A stretch of 64,000 bases of DNA from Mycobacterium sp. PSTR-4-N. Its GTDB lineage: Bacteria > Actinomycetota > Actinomycetes > Mycobacteriales > Mycobacteriaceae. The DNA is taken from NCBI RefSeq assembly GCF_022348085.1, contig NZ_JAKRFN010000004.1, positions 186,001 through 250,000 on the forward strand. The letters run 5' to 3'. The position numbers and the translations under genes are program-made. Position 1 is the first letter of the stretch. Every line of letters starts with the position of its first letter. Under the pieces are notes generated by a model. That model searched no databases. It saw nothing but the letters and a program-made list of their open reading frames with translations, and had not been told where the DNA came from. Of the stretch, positions 29,153 through 37,872 are shown one piece after another.

Positions 29153-30805
29153 ATGTCGGCTCGGCGGCTCGATGCGTCGACGCTGCGGCGCTGGGCCCAC
29201 ACCGCGGTCTCGGACCTGATCAGCCACACCGACGAGATCAACGCGCTGAACGTCTTTCCGGTCGCCGACGCCGACACCGGCACCAACATGCTGTTCACGA
29301 TGCGCGCCGCCTGGGCGCAGGCCGACTCGCGCGCCGCAAGCGACGACGTCACCGCCGTGGCCGCCGCGCTGGCCGACGGGGCGCTGCGCGGCGCACGCGG
29401 CAACTCCGGGGTGATCCTGTCGCAGATCCTGCGTGCGATCGCCGATGTCACCGCTGCCGCCACCGAGGACCGCGTCATCGCCGACATCGACGGCCCGCTC
29501 CTGGCCGCCGCGCTGCGTCACGCCGTCACCCTGGTCGTCACGTCGATGGGGGAAGCCGTTCCCGGCACCATCACCTCGGTGTTGCAGGACGCCGCCGATG
29601 CGGCCGCCCGCGAAGCCGATGACCGGGGTCACGGCGAGAAAGCCGACGTGTCCGAGGTGGTGGCCGCCGCCGCGCAGGCCGCCGTCGCCGCACTGGACCG
29701 CACCCCCACCCAACTCGACGTGCTCGCCGACGCCGGTGTGGTGGATGCCGGGGGCCGTGGCCTCCTGGTGCTCTTCGACGCGCTGACCACCACCCTCACC
29801 GGTCATGCGCAGCCGCGGCCGCGTTACCGCCCCGAACCCGTCGGTGCAGGCGCGGTCGAGCCGGCCCGCCCGCGCAGCGCTGCGACTCCCCAGTTCGAGG
29901 TCATGTACTTGCTCAGCGGCGCCGAGCGTGCCGCAGTGGAGGTGCTTCGTGCCCGTCTGGACGAGCTCGGCGAATCCGTCGCCATCGCGGCCGCCGCAGA
30001 GGCGGGTCGGTACTCCGTCCACGTCCACGTCGACGATGCGGGCGCCGCCGTCGAGGCCGGGCTGGCCGTCGGTGTCCCGAGTCGCATCCGGATCACCTCG
30101 CTGACCGGCGGCGCCGACCGTCATCCGGCGGGCGGGTGGGCGCGGGAACGCGCGGTGCTGGCCGTCGTCGACGGCGACGGCGCCGAGGAGTTGTTCACCA
30201 GCGAGGGAGCGCAGATCCTGCGCCCGGAACCCGGATCACCGGTCAGCGCCCACCAGCTGCTGCACGCGCTCGTCAACACCGGCGCCGAGCAGGTCATGGT
30301 GTTGCCCAACGGATACGTCGCCGCCGAGGAGCTGCTCGCCGGATGGGCCGTCGCGTCGGACTGGGGCATCACGATGGTTCCGGTGTACTCCGGATCGATG
30401 GTGCAGGGTCTGGCGGCGCTGGCCGTCCATGACCCGGGCCACCGCCTCGTCGACGACGGTTACACGATGACCAGGGCCGCGGCCGGCGCGCGCCACGGTT
30501 CGGTGCGCGTCGCCGCCGAGGAGGCCCTGACCTGGGCCGGGGCGTGCCGGCCCGGCGACGGACTCGGCATCGCCGGCGACGAGGTCGTCCTCGTGGGCCG
30601 CAGCGTGATCGACGTCGGCTCGGGGTTGATCGACCTGCTGCTGGCCGCCGGCGGCGAACTGGTGACGGTGCTCACCGGCGCCGGCGTGGATCCCGGTGCC
30701 GCCGAGGTTCTTCGCGATCACGTCCACCGCGAACACCCGGGAACCGACATGGTCAGTTTCCACACCGGCCACGGCGGCGACGTGCTGCTGATCGGAGTCG
30801 AATGA
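29153..30805 (+). CDS. FakA-like DAK2 domain protein (fatty-acid kinase family)
   Basis: 550 residues from ATG 29153 with GGAGG at 29143-29147; GTG 29147 overlaps that site and is less likely. The N-terminal DhaL-type nucleotide-binding domain has NVFPVADADTGTNM (D39, D41 for Mg-ATP) and ARGNSGVILSQILR. A middle domain and a C-terminal DegV-partner domain follow (HTGHGGDVLLIGVE). In Firmicutes FakA phosphorylates fatty acids bound to FakB. The corresponding M. tuberculosis region is annotated as two genes (Rv2975c, Rv2974c); here it is one intact frame. recG follows after one base. Confidence 0.88.
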   Translation: MSARRLDASTLRRWAHTAVSDLISHTDEINALNVFPVADADTGTNMLFTMRAAWAQADSRAASDDVTAVAAALADGALRGARGNSGVILSQILRAIADVTAAATEDRVIADIDGPLLAAALRHAVTLVVTSMGEAVPGTITSVLQDAADAAAREADDRGHGEKADVSEVVAAAAQAAVAALDRTPTQLDVLADAGVVDAGGRGLLVLFDALTTTLTGHAQPRPRYRPEPVGAGAVEPARPRSAATPQFEVMYLLSGAERAAVEVLRARLDELGESVAIAAAAEAGRYSVHVHVDDAGAAVEAGLAVGVPSRIRITSLTGGADRHPAGGWARERAVLAVVDGDGAEELFTSEGAQILRPEPGSPVSAHQLLHALVNTGAEQVMVLPNGYVAAEELLAGWAVASDWGITMVPVYSGSMVQGLAALAVHDPGHRLVDDGYTMTRAAAGARHGSVRVAAEEALTWAGACRPGDGLGIAGDEVVLVGRSVIDVGSGLIDLLLAAGGELVTVLTGAGVDPGAAEVLRDHVHREHPGTDMVSFHTGHGGDVLLIGVE

Positions 30806-30806
30806 C

Positions 30807-33041
30807 GTGGCGACACTGAGTGATCGGCTCGACTTCGTGCTGGGCCGCAAGGCCGCCGAGCCGCTCGAGGAACATCTGGGTCTGCGCACCTGTGGCGACC
30901 TGGTGCGGTACTTCCCCCGCAAGTACAGCGACGCGATGAGTGTGCGCGACGAGGGGGAGGAGCTCGACCTCGAAGAAGGTGAGCACGTCACGTTCGTCGA
31001 CGTCATCACCGAGGCCACCGTGCGGTGGACCAACCGGCAACCCAAGCGCGAATTCCTGGTCGTGACGCTGGGGCAGCGCCGACCGAAGGTCACCGCCACC
31101 TTCTTCAACGCCAAGTATCTGAAGCATTCTCTGGTGGAGGGCACCAAGGTGATGTTGTCCGGGGAGGTCGGATACTTCCGCGGCGTCATGCAGCTCACCC
31201 ACCCGGCGTTTCTGATCCTTCGCGACGACGGCACCGCCAGGGGCACCAAATCCCTGTCGGCGATCGCCGATGCCGCAGGCGGCACCGACGTCCTCGCGGC
31301 GTTCGAGAAGGAGTACTTCCCGATCTATCCGGCGACGTCGAAGGTGCAGACGTGGGACATCTACGCCTGCATGCGACAGATGCTCGCCGTGCTCGACCCG
31401 GTACCCGATCCGCTACCGGAATGGGTTGTCCGAGAACATGATCTGATGTCCGAAGACGACGCGCTGCGGGCGGTGCACATCTCCGAGAACACCCGCGACC
31501 GGGAACGGGCGATCGAGCGGCTCACCTACGACGAGGCGATCGGGCTGCAGTGGGGTCTCGTGGTGCGCCGGCACAGCGAGCTGAGTGGCACAGGACCCGC
31601 CGCCCCGCCGCGGGACGACGGACTGGCCGCCGCGATGGCCGCACAGCTGCCGTTCGACCTGACTGCCGGGCAGCGCGACGTCCTCGACGTGATCTCCGCC
31701 GAGTTGGCCGCGGCGCACCCGATGAACAGGATGCTGCAGGGCGAAGTCGGTTCCGGCAAAACGGTTGTCGCACTGCTGGCGATGCTGCAGATGATCGATG
31801 CCGGTTATCAGTGCGCGCTGCTGGCGCCGACCGAGGTACTGGCCGCCCAGCACGCCCAGTCGATGCGCGCCATGCTGGGGCCGCTGGCGATGGCCGGTGA
31901 ACTGGGCGCCGCCGACCAGGCCACCGCGGTGACATTGCTGACCGGTTCGATGTCGGCGCAGCAGAAGCGCGATGCGCGCCGCGAGGTCGCCGGTGGGATC
32001 GCCGGCATCGTGATCGGCACGCACGCGTTGTTGCAGGACGCGGTGGAGTTCGACCGCCTCGGCATGGTGGTGGTCGACGAACAGCACCGGTTCGGCGTCG
32101 AGCAGCGAGATCGATTGCGCGCCAAGGCTCCCGAGGGGATCACACCGCATCTTCTGGTGATGACGGCGACACCGATCCCGAGGACCGTGGCGCTGACCGT
32201 GTACGGAGACCTCGAGACGTCGACGTTGCGGGAGCTGCCGCGGGGTCGCCAACCCATCACCACCAACGCGATCTTCGTGAAGGAGAAACCGACGTGGCTG
32301 GCACGTGCCTGGCAGCGCGTCGTCGAAGAGGTCGGTGCCGGTCGACAGGCGTACGTGGTGGCCTCCCGCATCGATGAGAACGACAAGCCGGCCACATCGG
32401 GCAAAGGTGGCGGGAAGGACTCGGGGCAGGGTGGGCCGCCGCCGGTCACGGTGGTCCAGATGTTCGAGCGCCTGGCGAACGGCCCGCTGGCGGGGTTGCG
32501 GCTCGGCTTGATGCACGGCCGGCTCGCCGCCGAGGACAAGGATGCCGTGATGTCGGCGTTCCGCGCCGGGGACATCGATGTGCTGGTGTGCACGACGGTG
32601 ATCGAGGTGGGTGTCGACGTGCCGAACGCCACGGTCATGGTGGTGATGGACGCCGACCGCTTCGGTATCAGCCAGCTGCATCAGCTGCGGGGCCGCATCG
32701 GGCGCGGTCAGCACCCCAGCCTGTGCCTGCTGGCCACCAACTTGCCGGAGACCTCGAAGGCGGGTCAGCGCCTCAGGGCCGTGGCCGGCACCCTGGACGG
32801 GTTCGCCCTCGCCGACCTCGACCTGCTCGAGCGCAGCGAAGGCGACGTGCTCGGCCTGCACCAGTCCGGCCGCGCGATCACCCTGCGATTCTTGTCACTG
32901 GCATCGCACCGGGAGATCATCGAGGCGGCAAAAGAGTTGTGCGAGAAGGTCTTCGACGACGATCCGCAGGATCCCGGGATGGCGACGCTGTCGGCGCCGT
33001 TCGTCGACGCCGATCAGGTCCAGTACCTGGACATGTCGTGA
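30807..33041 (+). CDS. recG: ATP-dependent DNA helicase RecG
   Basis: 744 residues from GTG. It remodels stalled forks and Holliday junctions. The N-terminal wedge/OB domain covers residues ~1-200. Helicase motifs follow: Walker A GEVGSGKT (~311), DEQHRFGVEQR (~424, the RecG/DEQH type), MTATPIPRT, and motif VI QLRGRIGRG. The TRG end is present. A ~15-residue Gly/Lys-rich insert (SGKGGGKDSGQGG) lies between motifs IV and V. Its stop overlaps the HNH gene start (GTGA). Confidence 0.96.
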   Translation: MATLSDRLDFVLGRKAAEPLEEHLGLRTCGDLVRYFPRKYSDAMSVRDEGEELDLEEGEHVTFVDVITEATVRWTNRQPKREFLVVTLGQRRPKVTATFFNAKYLKHSLVEGTKVMLSGEVGYFRGVMQLTHPAFLILRDDGTARGTKSLSAIADAAGGTDVLAAFEKEYFPIYPATSKVQTWDIYACMRQMLAVLDPVPDPLPEWVVREHDLMSEDDALRAVHISENTRDRERAIERLTYDEAIGLQWGLVVRRHSELSGTGPAAPPRDDGLAAAMAAQLPFDLTAGQRDVLDVISAELAAAHPMNRMLQGEVGSGKTVVALLAMLQMIDAGYQCALLAPTEVLAAQHAQSMRAMLGPLAMAGELGAADQATAVTLLTGSMSAQQKRDARREVAGGIAGIVIGTHALLQDAVEFDRLGMVVVDEQHRFGVEQRDRLRAKAPEGITPHLLVMTATPIPRTVALTVYGDLETSTLRELPRGRQPITTNAIFVKEKPTWLARAWQRVVEEVGAGRQAYVVASRIDENDKPATSGKGGGKDSGQGGPPPVTVVQMFERLANGPLAGLRLGLMHGRLAAEDKDAVMSAFRAGDIDVLVCTTVIEVGVDVPNATVMVVMDADRFGISQLHQLRGRIGRGQHPSLCLLATNLPETSKAGQRLRAVAGTLDGFALADLDLLERSEGDVLGLHQSGRAITLRFLSLASHREIIEAAKELCEKVFDDDPQDPGMATLSAPFVDADQVQYLDMS

Positions 33042-33745
33042 CCCGCCGACACCTGTTGTGGCTCACGGTCGCCACTGCGCTCGCCGTCATCGTCGCCGTC
33101 CAGGTCGGCACGTCACCGCGCGGGCCGGCGCGCTTCATCGCCCAAGCCGACATCCCCACCGTCGCGCCCGGGGTGGATGTTCTCGCCGGTGTCGCCGAGA
33201 TCCCGGCACGCATCCGCAGCCACGATTACCGCCGCGACGCGTTCGGTGAATCGTGGAGCGACGACACCACGGCTCCCGGTGGGCACAACGGCTGCGACAC
33301 CCGTAACGACATCCTCGACCGCGACCTCAGCGAGAAGACCTACGTCGCGATCAAGAGATGCCCCACCGCGGTGGCCACCGGCACCCTTCTCGACCCGTAC
33401 ACCAGCACGGTCGTCGCGTTCACCCGCGGCAACCAGATCGGTGCCGCGGTCCAGATCGACCACATCGTGCCCCTTGCGCTGGCCTGGGATCTCGGGGCCC
33501 GCGGCTGGCCCGAGGATCTGCGCAGCCGGTTCGCCAACGATCCGGCCAACCTGCTGGCGGTCGACGGGCAGGCCAATCAGGACAAGGGAGACAAGGAGCC
33601 CGCGCTGTGGATGCCGCCGAACGTGGCGTTCCACTGCCAGTACGCCATGCAATTCATCGCTGTCCTGCGCGGGTACGGGTTACCGGTCGATGCGCCATCG
33701 GCACCGGTGCTCCGTGATGCCGCCGCGACCTGCCCGACGGGCTGA
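33038..33745 (+). CDS. Exported HNH endonuclease family protein (Rv2972c-like)
   Basis: 235 residues from a GTG overlapping recG's stop. An N-terminal signal/anchor (HLLWLTVATALAVIVAVQVG) leads to a domain with GCDTRNDILDRDL, QIDHIVPLALAWDLGA (D141-H142) and NLLAVDGQANQDKGD, which matches the HNH/DUF1524-type secreted nuclease pattern (D-H ... N ... K). Such proteins cut DNA outside the cytoplasm in some Actinobacteria. Activity is inferred. It is translationally coupled to a cytosolic helicase, an odd pairing that M. tuberculosis also shows. Confidence 0.85.
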   Translation: MTRRHLLWLTVATALAVIVAVQVGTSPRGPARFIAQADIPTVAPGVDVLAGVAEIPARIRSHDYRRDAFGESWSDDTTAPGGHNGCDTRNDILDRDLSEKTYVAIKRCPTAVATGTLLDPYTSTVVAFTRGNQIGAAVQIDHIVPLALAWDLGARGWPEDLRSRFANDPANLLAVDGQANQDKGDKEPALWMPPNVAFHCQYAMQFIAVLRGYGLPVDAPSAPVLRDAAATCPTG

Positions 33746-33747
33746 GG

Positions 33748-34008
33748 TCAGGACGCCGAGCCGGAACCGGTTCCCGCACGGTTGAATTGGCCGGGGCCGG
33801 TCACCGAGGGATCCCAGGGCCCACCCGAATTCGGGCCTGTGGTCGGTGACCAGTCGCAGTCGTTCGACCCCCAGGCGAACGGACCCCAGCATCCCGGGTC
33901 CCATGGCTCCTGCGCGATCGAGGTTGCCGGAGCCGACACCGGCAGCAGCGCCGCTGCTGCCGTCGCCGCGACCAACCCCGCGGTCATGAGTGCACGCCTG
34001 ATCATCAT
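33748..34008 (-). CDS. Small exported protein
   Basis: 86 residues from ATG 34008 (or 34005), with GAGAGGAG just upstream; the frame continues upstream but the signal peptide starts here. The signal MMIRRALMTAGLVAATAAAALLP ends near ATSIAQE (split for length), and the mature part is rich in Trp, Gly, Pro and Asp with two Cys (PGCWGPFAWGSNDCDW). No known domain. It converges on the HNH gene with 2 bases between stop codons. Confidence 0.7.
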   Translation of the reverse strand: MMIRRALMTAGLVAATAAAALLPVSAPATSIAQEPWDPGCWGPFAWGSNDCDWSPTTGPNSGGPWDPSVTGPGQFNRAGTGSGSAS

Positions 34009-34089
34009 CGACTCCTCTCGCCGGGCCCCGGCCTCCATTGGACCCCTGCGACGCCGCGTTGCGCTAGGGCCTTTGCTCACGCCACGACG

Positions 34090-35280
34090 TCAGGACTCCA
34101 GGAGAGGCTGCCCCAGATATCCATCGACCGGCACACCGGGCAGGACCGCGAAGATCGCGCTCCCGACGGTCGTGATCCACGGGTTGAGTGCATCGGCGGC
34201 GGCCAGGCGCTGCTGGACGGGCACGAACTGCTTCATCGGATCGCGTTGATAGGCGGCGAAGAGCAGGCCGCATTCCCCGGTGCTGTCGTCGTAGTTGTAG
34301 CCCCGGCGCAGGAAATGTTCCTCGTCGCTGTGAGCGCGTGCCAGGGCGATGTGTGCATTCGGGGGGATCACCGGGATGCCGTTCGGCGCTGCCGCGAAGT
34401 CGGGTTCGTCGAATTCCTGCTCACCCGTCAGAGGTGCTCCGGTGGCGAGTCGGCGGCCGACGGCTGTCTCCTTGCTGATCCGGTCCAGCTCGTCCCAGCT
34501 GTCCAGCTCCGCTCGAATCGTCCGCAGTACGGCGACGGTGCCACCGGCGAACCACGGCTGTGCCACACCGGGATCCCAGACGTGGCGCTGGAGTTCCGCC
34601 GGCGTTCGCAGGTTCACGGTGCCGTCGACCTGACCCATCAGGTTGCGCATCGTGGCGCCGTCCGGCCCGACGCCCCGGGCGGAGCGGAAGCCGTGCCGGC
34701 GCCACCGCGGCCTGGCCAGGCTGCGGACGTTCTTGAGCAGGACTCGGCAGGCGTGGGCGACCGACACCAGGTCGTCTGCGCAGATCTGCAGCAGCAGATC
34801 GCCGCCGCATCTGGGCGCCTGCAGGTGATCGGTGGTGAACGCCGGCAGCGGGGCGACCCCGGCAGGCCGCAGTCGCGTGGCACCGATCCGGTCGAACACG
34901 GCGGGCCCCAGCCCGACGGTCACCGTCAGCCTGGCCGGCCGCAGCGCCAGCTCGGGTTCGGTGTCGGCCAACGCCGGTTCGCCGCGGGTGAGCCTGGCCG
35001 CATCGGAGGTCCACAGTCTCAGCACCGCCGTGAGCGCCTCCCGTGAGGTGCGCGCCGGCCCGGGGTGAAGATCGAGGGCGACGAAGACGGCGTGCGCCTG
35101 CGGCGCGGTGGCCACGCCGGCTTGGTGTGGGCCGTGAAAGGGTTCGCGGTCATCACCGAATTCCTCTGTGTGCGTTCCCTTGTGGGTGACACCGAGGCCT
35201 GCGAGGGCGGACCCGGTGGCCGCCACGGCGGCGCCTCCGGCCAAGAGGCGCCGCCGATCGACGCGGGGTCGATCAGCCAT
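34090..35280 (-). CDS. Tat-exported DyP-type haem peroxidase
   Basis: 396 residues from ATG 35280; a TTG at 35301 overlapping the PCuAC stop would add seven. The N-terminus is a Tat signal (DRRRLLAGGAAVAATG). The DyP signature is present as MGQVDGT (GxxDG-like, catalytic Asp) and the proximal haem region as HIALARAHSDEEH followed by FLRRGYNYDD. It is close to EfeB/DtpA-type peroxidases, which act in the cell wall space on peroxide, haem or, in Streptomyces, with copper proteins. It is the last gene of a run of minus-strand genes with PCuAC and PepSY proteins. Confidence 0.9.
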   Translation of the reverse strand: MADRPRVDRRRLLAGGAAVAATGSALAGLGVTHKGTHTEEFGDDREPFHGPHQAGVATAPQAHAVFVALDLHPGPARTSREALTAVLRLWTSDAARLTRGEPALADTEPELALRPARLTVTVGLGPAVFDRIGATRLRPAGVAPLPAFTTDHLQAPRCGGDLLLQICADDLVSVAHACRVLLKNVRSLARPRWRRHGFRSARGVGPDGATMRNLMGQVDGTVNLRTPAELQRHVWDPGVAQPWFAGGTVAVLRTIRAELDSWDELDRISKETAVGRRLATGAPLTGEQEFDEPDFAAAPNGIPVIPPNAHIALARAHSDEEHFLRRGYNYDDSTGECGLLFAAYQRDPMKQFVPVQQRLAAADALNPWITTVGSAIFAVLPGVPVDGYLGQPLLES

Positions 35281-35297
35281 GTCGGTCAGCCAGTCGA

Positions 35298-35813
35298 TCA
35301 AGCATTGCCGTGCACGCCGGGTCGGTACGGCTCCTGTCCGCCGGGGAAATCACGGACCTGGGCGGTGATCGGCAGCGATGAACCATCGGCGAAGCGCACG
35401 GTGATTCCGACGTCGGTGCCGGGTTGCAGCGGCTGCCGCAACTGCATCAACATCAGATGGTCGCCGCCGGGAACCAGCTCGTGCCGTCCACCGGCGGGCA
35501 CCGTGAACCCGCCGGACTTCGGCTGCATCATGCCGGCGCCGCCACTCCCGTGCACCACCTCGTGCAGTTCGACATCGGCCGCGGCGGGCGAGTCGGCGGC
35601 CACGATAAGGACCTCACGATCGCCGGTGTTGGTGAGAACACCGAAGACAGCGGCCATCCCGGTGTCGGAGGCACTGGCCCATTGATCGCTGATTGCCACC
35701 TGCGAGGCCATGGTCTTCTCGTCAGGCGCAGAGCTGCCGCAGCCGCTCACCACAACCATCGGCAGGACCATCAGCAGGGCCATCAGCAGGGCCAACCCGA
35801 TCAGCCTACGCAC
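35298..35813 (-). CDS. PCuAC-type copper chaperone lipoprotein
   Basis: 171 residues from GTG. A lipoprotein signal ends in VVSGC (Cys at 25). The copper motif is complete: H84, then M95 after ten residues, and H119-x-M121. Such proteins bind Cu(I) outside the membrane and deliver it to cytochrome oxidase or other copper enzymes. The start overlaps the end of the PepSY gene by 8 bases and the stop sits at the DyP start, so the three are tightly coupled. Confidence 0.92.
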   Translation of the reverse strand: MRRLIGLALLMALLMVLPMVVVSGCGSSAPDEKTMASQVAISDQWASASDTGMAAVFGVLTNTGDREVLIVAADSPAAADVELHEVVHGSGGAGMMQPKSGGFTVPAGGRHELVPGGDHLMLMQLRQPLQPGTDVGITVRFADGSSLPITAQVRDFPGGQEPYRPGVHGNA

Positions 35814-37209
35814 GGGAGTCCCGCATCGTGCGGCGCGCGCGCAGGCCGAGGACGAGGTCGATCACCACGAAACCGGCCAGTGTCCAGCCCAGCAGCGGCA
35901 GGAACCAACCCACGGCGATCGCGCTCACCACGGTCAGCGCGGCGACCGCGGGGTGCACCGCGCGCAGACCGCCCCGGGCGGGTGGCCGTCCGAGCGCCCA
36001 CGCCGAACCACGAGTCGGCCTGCGCTGCCACCACATCCGGTATCCGCGCACTATGACGGTCAGCAGGCCCACGGCGACCGCCAGCAGCCCGAGCTGGTTG
36101 AGCAGGCCGAACAGGAAGCCCATGTGCGCCCGGATGCCCCAGTCGGCGAGGTTCGCCATCGTCGAATAGTCCCGCCAGTAGTCGACGACGCTGGGTACCG
36201 AGAGGTCACCCGGGTTCACGGCGGCCGCGTTGGTGGTCAGGCGGAACGGCGCGTCGGTCTCGGTCACGGTGGCGGCCTGTCCCGCCTCGGCGGGCATCGT
36301 GATCTCGACGGGTGCGTGGACGCCGTGGGCCTCGGCGGCAGCCACCACACCGGCGTAGTCGAACGCGTGGACGTCGGCAGTCGCGCCGGCGTGATGTGCG
36401 GCGTGCGGATCCCATGACGTCGTATCCACTTGCGGCCGTTGCCAATCGAAGGCCGAACGAATCTCGGTGACATGCGCGCCGGCGTACGTGGACCAGGTGA
36501 TGCCGGTGGCGGACAGGAACACCAGCCCGACGAGCAGCCAGATACCGGTCGCCCCGTGCCAGCTCAGCGTGCGGGACCGTCCGGTGCTCGTGCCGTCGAC
36601 GCTGACGATACGGCCGCGGCGCCCACGGCGCCGGTCCCGCACGGCCTTGCTCACCCACAGCGCCGTGCCGCCGAATGCCACCACCCACAGCCACGACGCG
36701 GCGATCTCGCTGTAGATGCGTCCCGGTTCGCCGAGATGGAGGTGACGGTGAAGGCCGTCAAGCCACGTGCTGACGGGCAGATAACCCAACCACGTCACTT
36801 GCTCGCCGAGAACCGCGCCGGTGCCGGGGTCGACGAACACCGTGCGTGAATGATCCTGCGGCAGTGACGGATCGGCGAAGGCGACGCGGGTGGTGTCACC
36901 TGGGGAGGCCGCCGGGCGGACGGAGGCGACCGAGAGATCCGGGCGGTCGGCGCGGGCGCGCTGCACCTGCTCGTCGAGGGGGATCGCAGGGCGTTCGTCG
37001 ACGGACAACAGGTCGCGATAGACGACGCGCTCGATGCTGGGAGCCAGGGCGTAGAGCGCTCCGGTGACCGCGGCGACGATCAGGAACGGACCGACGAGAA
37101 CGCCGGCATAGAAGTGCAGGCGCACCAGCAGCGGACGCCAGTCGTGGCGGGCAGAGGATGGACCGGCGGTGGGGGACAGGGGTTCGACGGTGTCGTCGGA
37201 CAAGGTCAT
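35806..37209 (-). CDS. PepSY-associated membrane protein
   Basis: 467 residues, with four membrane segments typical of the PepSY-TM family: the first is HFYAGVLVGPFLIVAAVTGAL, preceded by RPLLVRLH. PepSY domains lie between segments (DEQVQRARADRPDLSV; the DYAGVVAAAEAHGV part). The YLPVSTWLDGLHRHLHLGEPGR and WHGATGIWLLVGLVFLSATG stretches hold conserved His residues that may bind haem or metal. Family members accompany iron and copper uptake or reductase systems. The exact role is unknown. Confidence 0.88.
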   Translation of the reverse strand: MTLSDDTVEPLSPTAGPSSARHDWRPLLVRLHFYAGVLVGPFLIVAAVTGALYALAPSIERVVYRDLLSVDERPAIPLDEQVQRARADRPDLSVASVRPAASPGDTTRVAFADPSLPQDHSRTVFVDPGTGAVLGEQVTWLGYLPVSTWLDGLHRHLHLGEPGRIYSEIAASWLWVVAFGGTALWVSKAVRDRRRGRRGRIVSVDGTSTGRSRTLSWHGATGIWLLVGLVFLSATGITWSTYAGAHVTEIRSAFDWQRPQVDTTSWDPHAAHHAGATADVHAFDYAGVVAAAEAHGVHAPVEITMPAEAGQAATVTETDAPFRLTTNAAAVNPGDLSVPSVVDYWRDYSTMANLADWGIRAHMGFLFGLLNQLGLLAVAVGLLTVIVRGYRMWWQRRPTRGSAWALGRPPARGGLRAVHPAVAALTVVSAIAVGWFLPLLGWTLAGFVVIDLVLGLRARRTMRDSRA

Positions 37210-37335
37210 AACGATGCTTTCGGGTCAGCGCGTGGACGCGCGGAAGAGGGGGAGCTGCGCCGACGGATCAGCGCGCAACGGACACGCAGCGCACGCTGCG
37301 TGTCGACGAGGAGGTGAAGACGCGGCGAGGGGCCG

Positions 37336-37863
37336 CTAGCAGGCCGACGGGGCCGGCGGGGCCCGCATACCCGTCCCGCCGATGGGCACGGGGCGGGGAC
37401 GCGCGATGGCTGCGCGATACCGGATGCGCGGTGCGGGCGGTCGTGGTGCGCGCAATGCGAACAACCGCACCCAGCACAGGACGGAAACGCAGACGGCGTA
37501 GAGGAATTCGACCGATGTGATCGCGGCCGCCAGCAGCAGCGCAGCACCGAGGTGTGCTGCGGCCATCGACCAGCCGACTGTGCCGTGGTGGTGGGCGGCC
37601 ATCGTGAGCGCGACGTGACCCGACAGTTGTGCGCCGCACAGGGCGGCGGCGGTCACGGCGTACGCCCCGCGGTCCGCGCGCACGCAGGTGGCCAGGGCGC
37701 CGGCCGTGAGGCAGATCAGCAGGACGACGACGAATGCGGGCCCCCGCGGGACACCACCGCCGGCCGCGGCATGGGCGCCGGCCGTCATCACCGCCGAACA
37801 CGACCCGACCAAGGCGCCGCGCAGCTGTCGCGCACGCACCGAGGGCCTGGTCACGCCTGGCAC
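37336..37863 (-). CDS. Small membrane protein of the copper/peroxidase cluster
   Basis: 175 residues from GTG, with about four membrane segments and a basic, Pro-rich cytosolic tail. The segment GHVALTMAAHHHGTVGWSMAAAHLGAALLL contains clustered His and Met (shown here in two parts: GHVALTMAAHHHG, then SMAAAHLGA), a pattern I associate with small actinobacterial membrane proteins near copper chaperones. Several Cys lie in the membrane parts. It starts 9 bases after the aldo-keto reductase stop, so it may be read from that promoter. Function unknown. Confidence 0.7.
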   Translation of the reverse strand: MPGVTRPSVRARQLRGALVGSCSAVMTAGAHAAAGGGVPRGPAFVVVLLICLTAGALATCVRADRGAYAVTAAALCGAQLSGHVALTMAAHHHGTVGWSMAAAHLGAALLLAAAITSVEFLYAVCVSVLCWVRLFALRAPRPPAPRIRYRAAIARPRPVPIGGTGMRAPPAPSAC

Positions 37864-37872
37864 CCTATCGGG

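Noticed and set aside
32387..32437. Gly/Lys-rich insert in RecG as an intein or frameshift
   Set aside because: It is only about 15 residues, in frame, and lies in a loop known to vary between RecG proteins.
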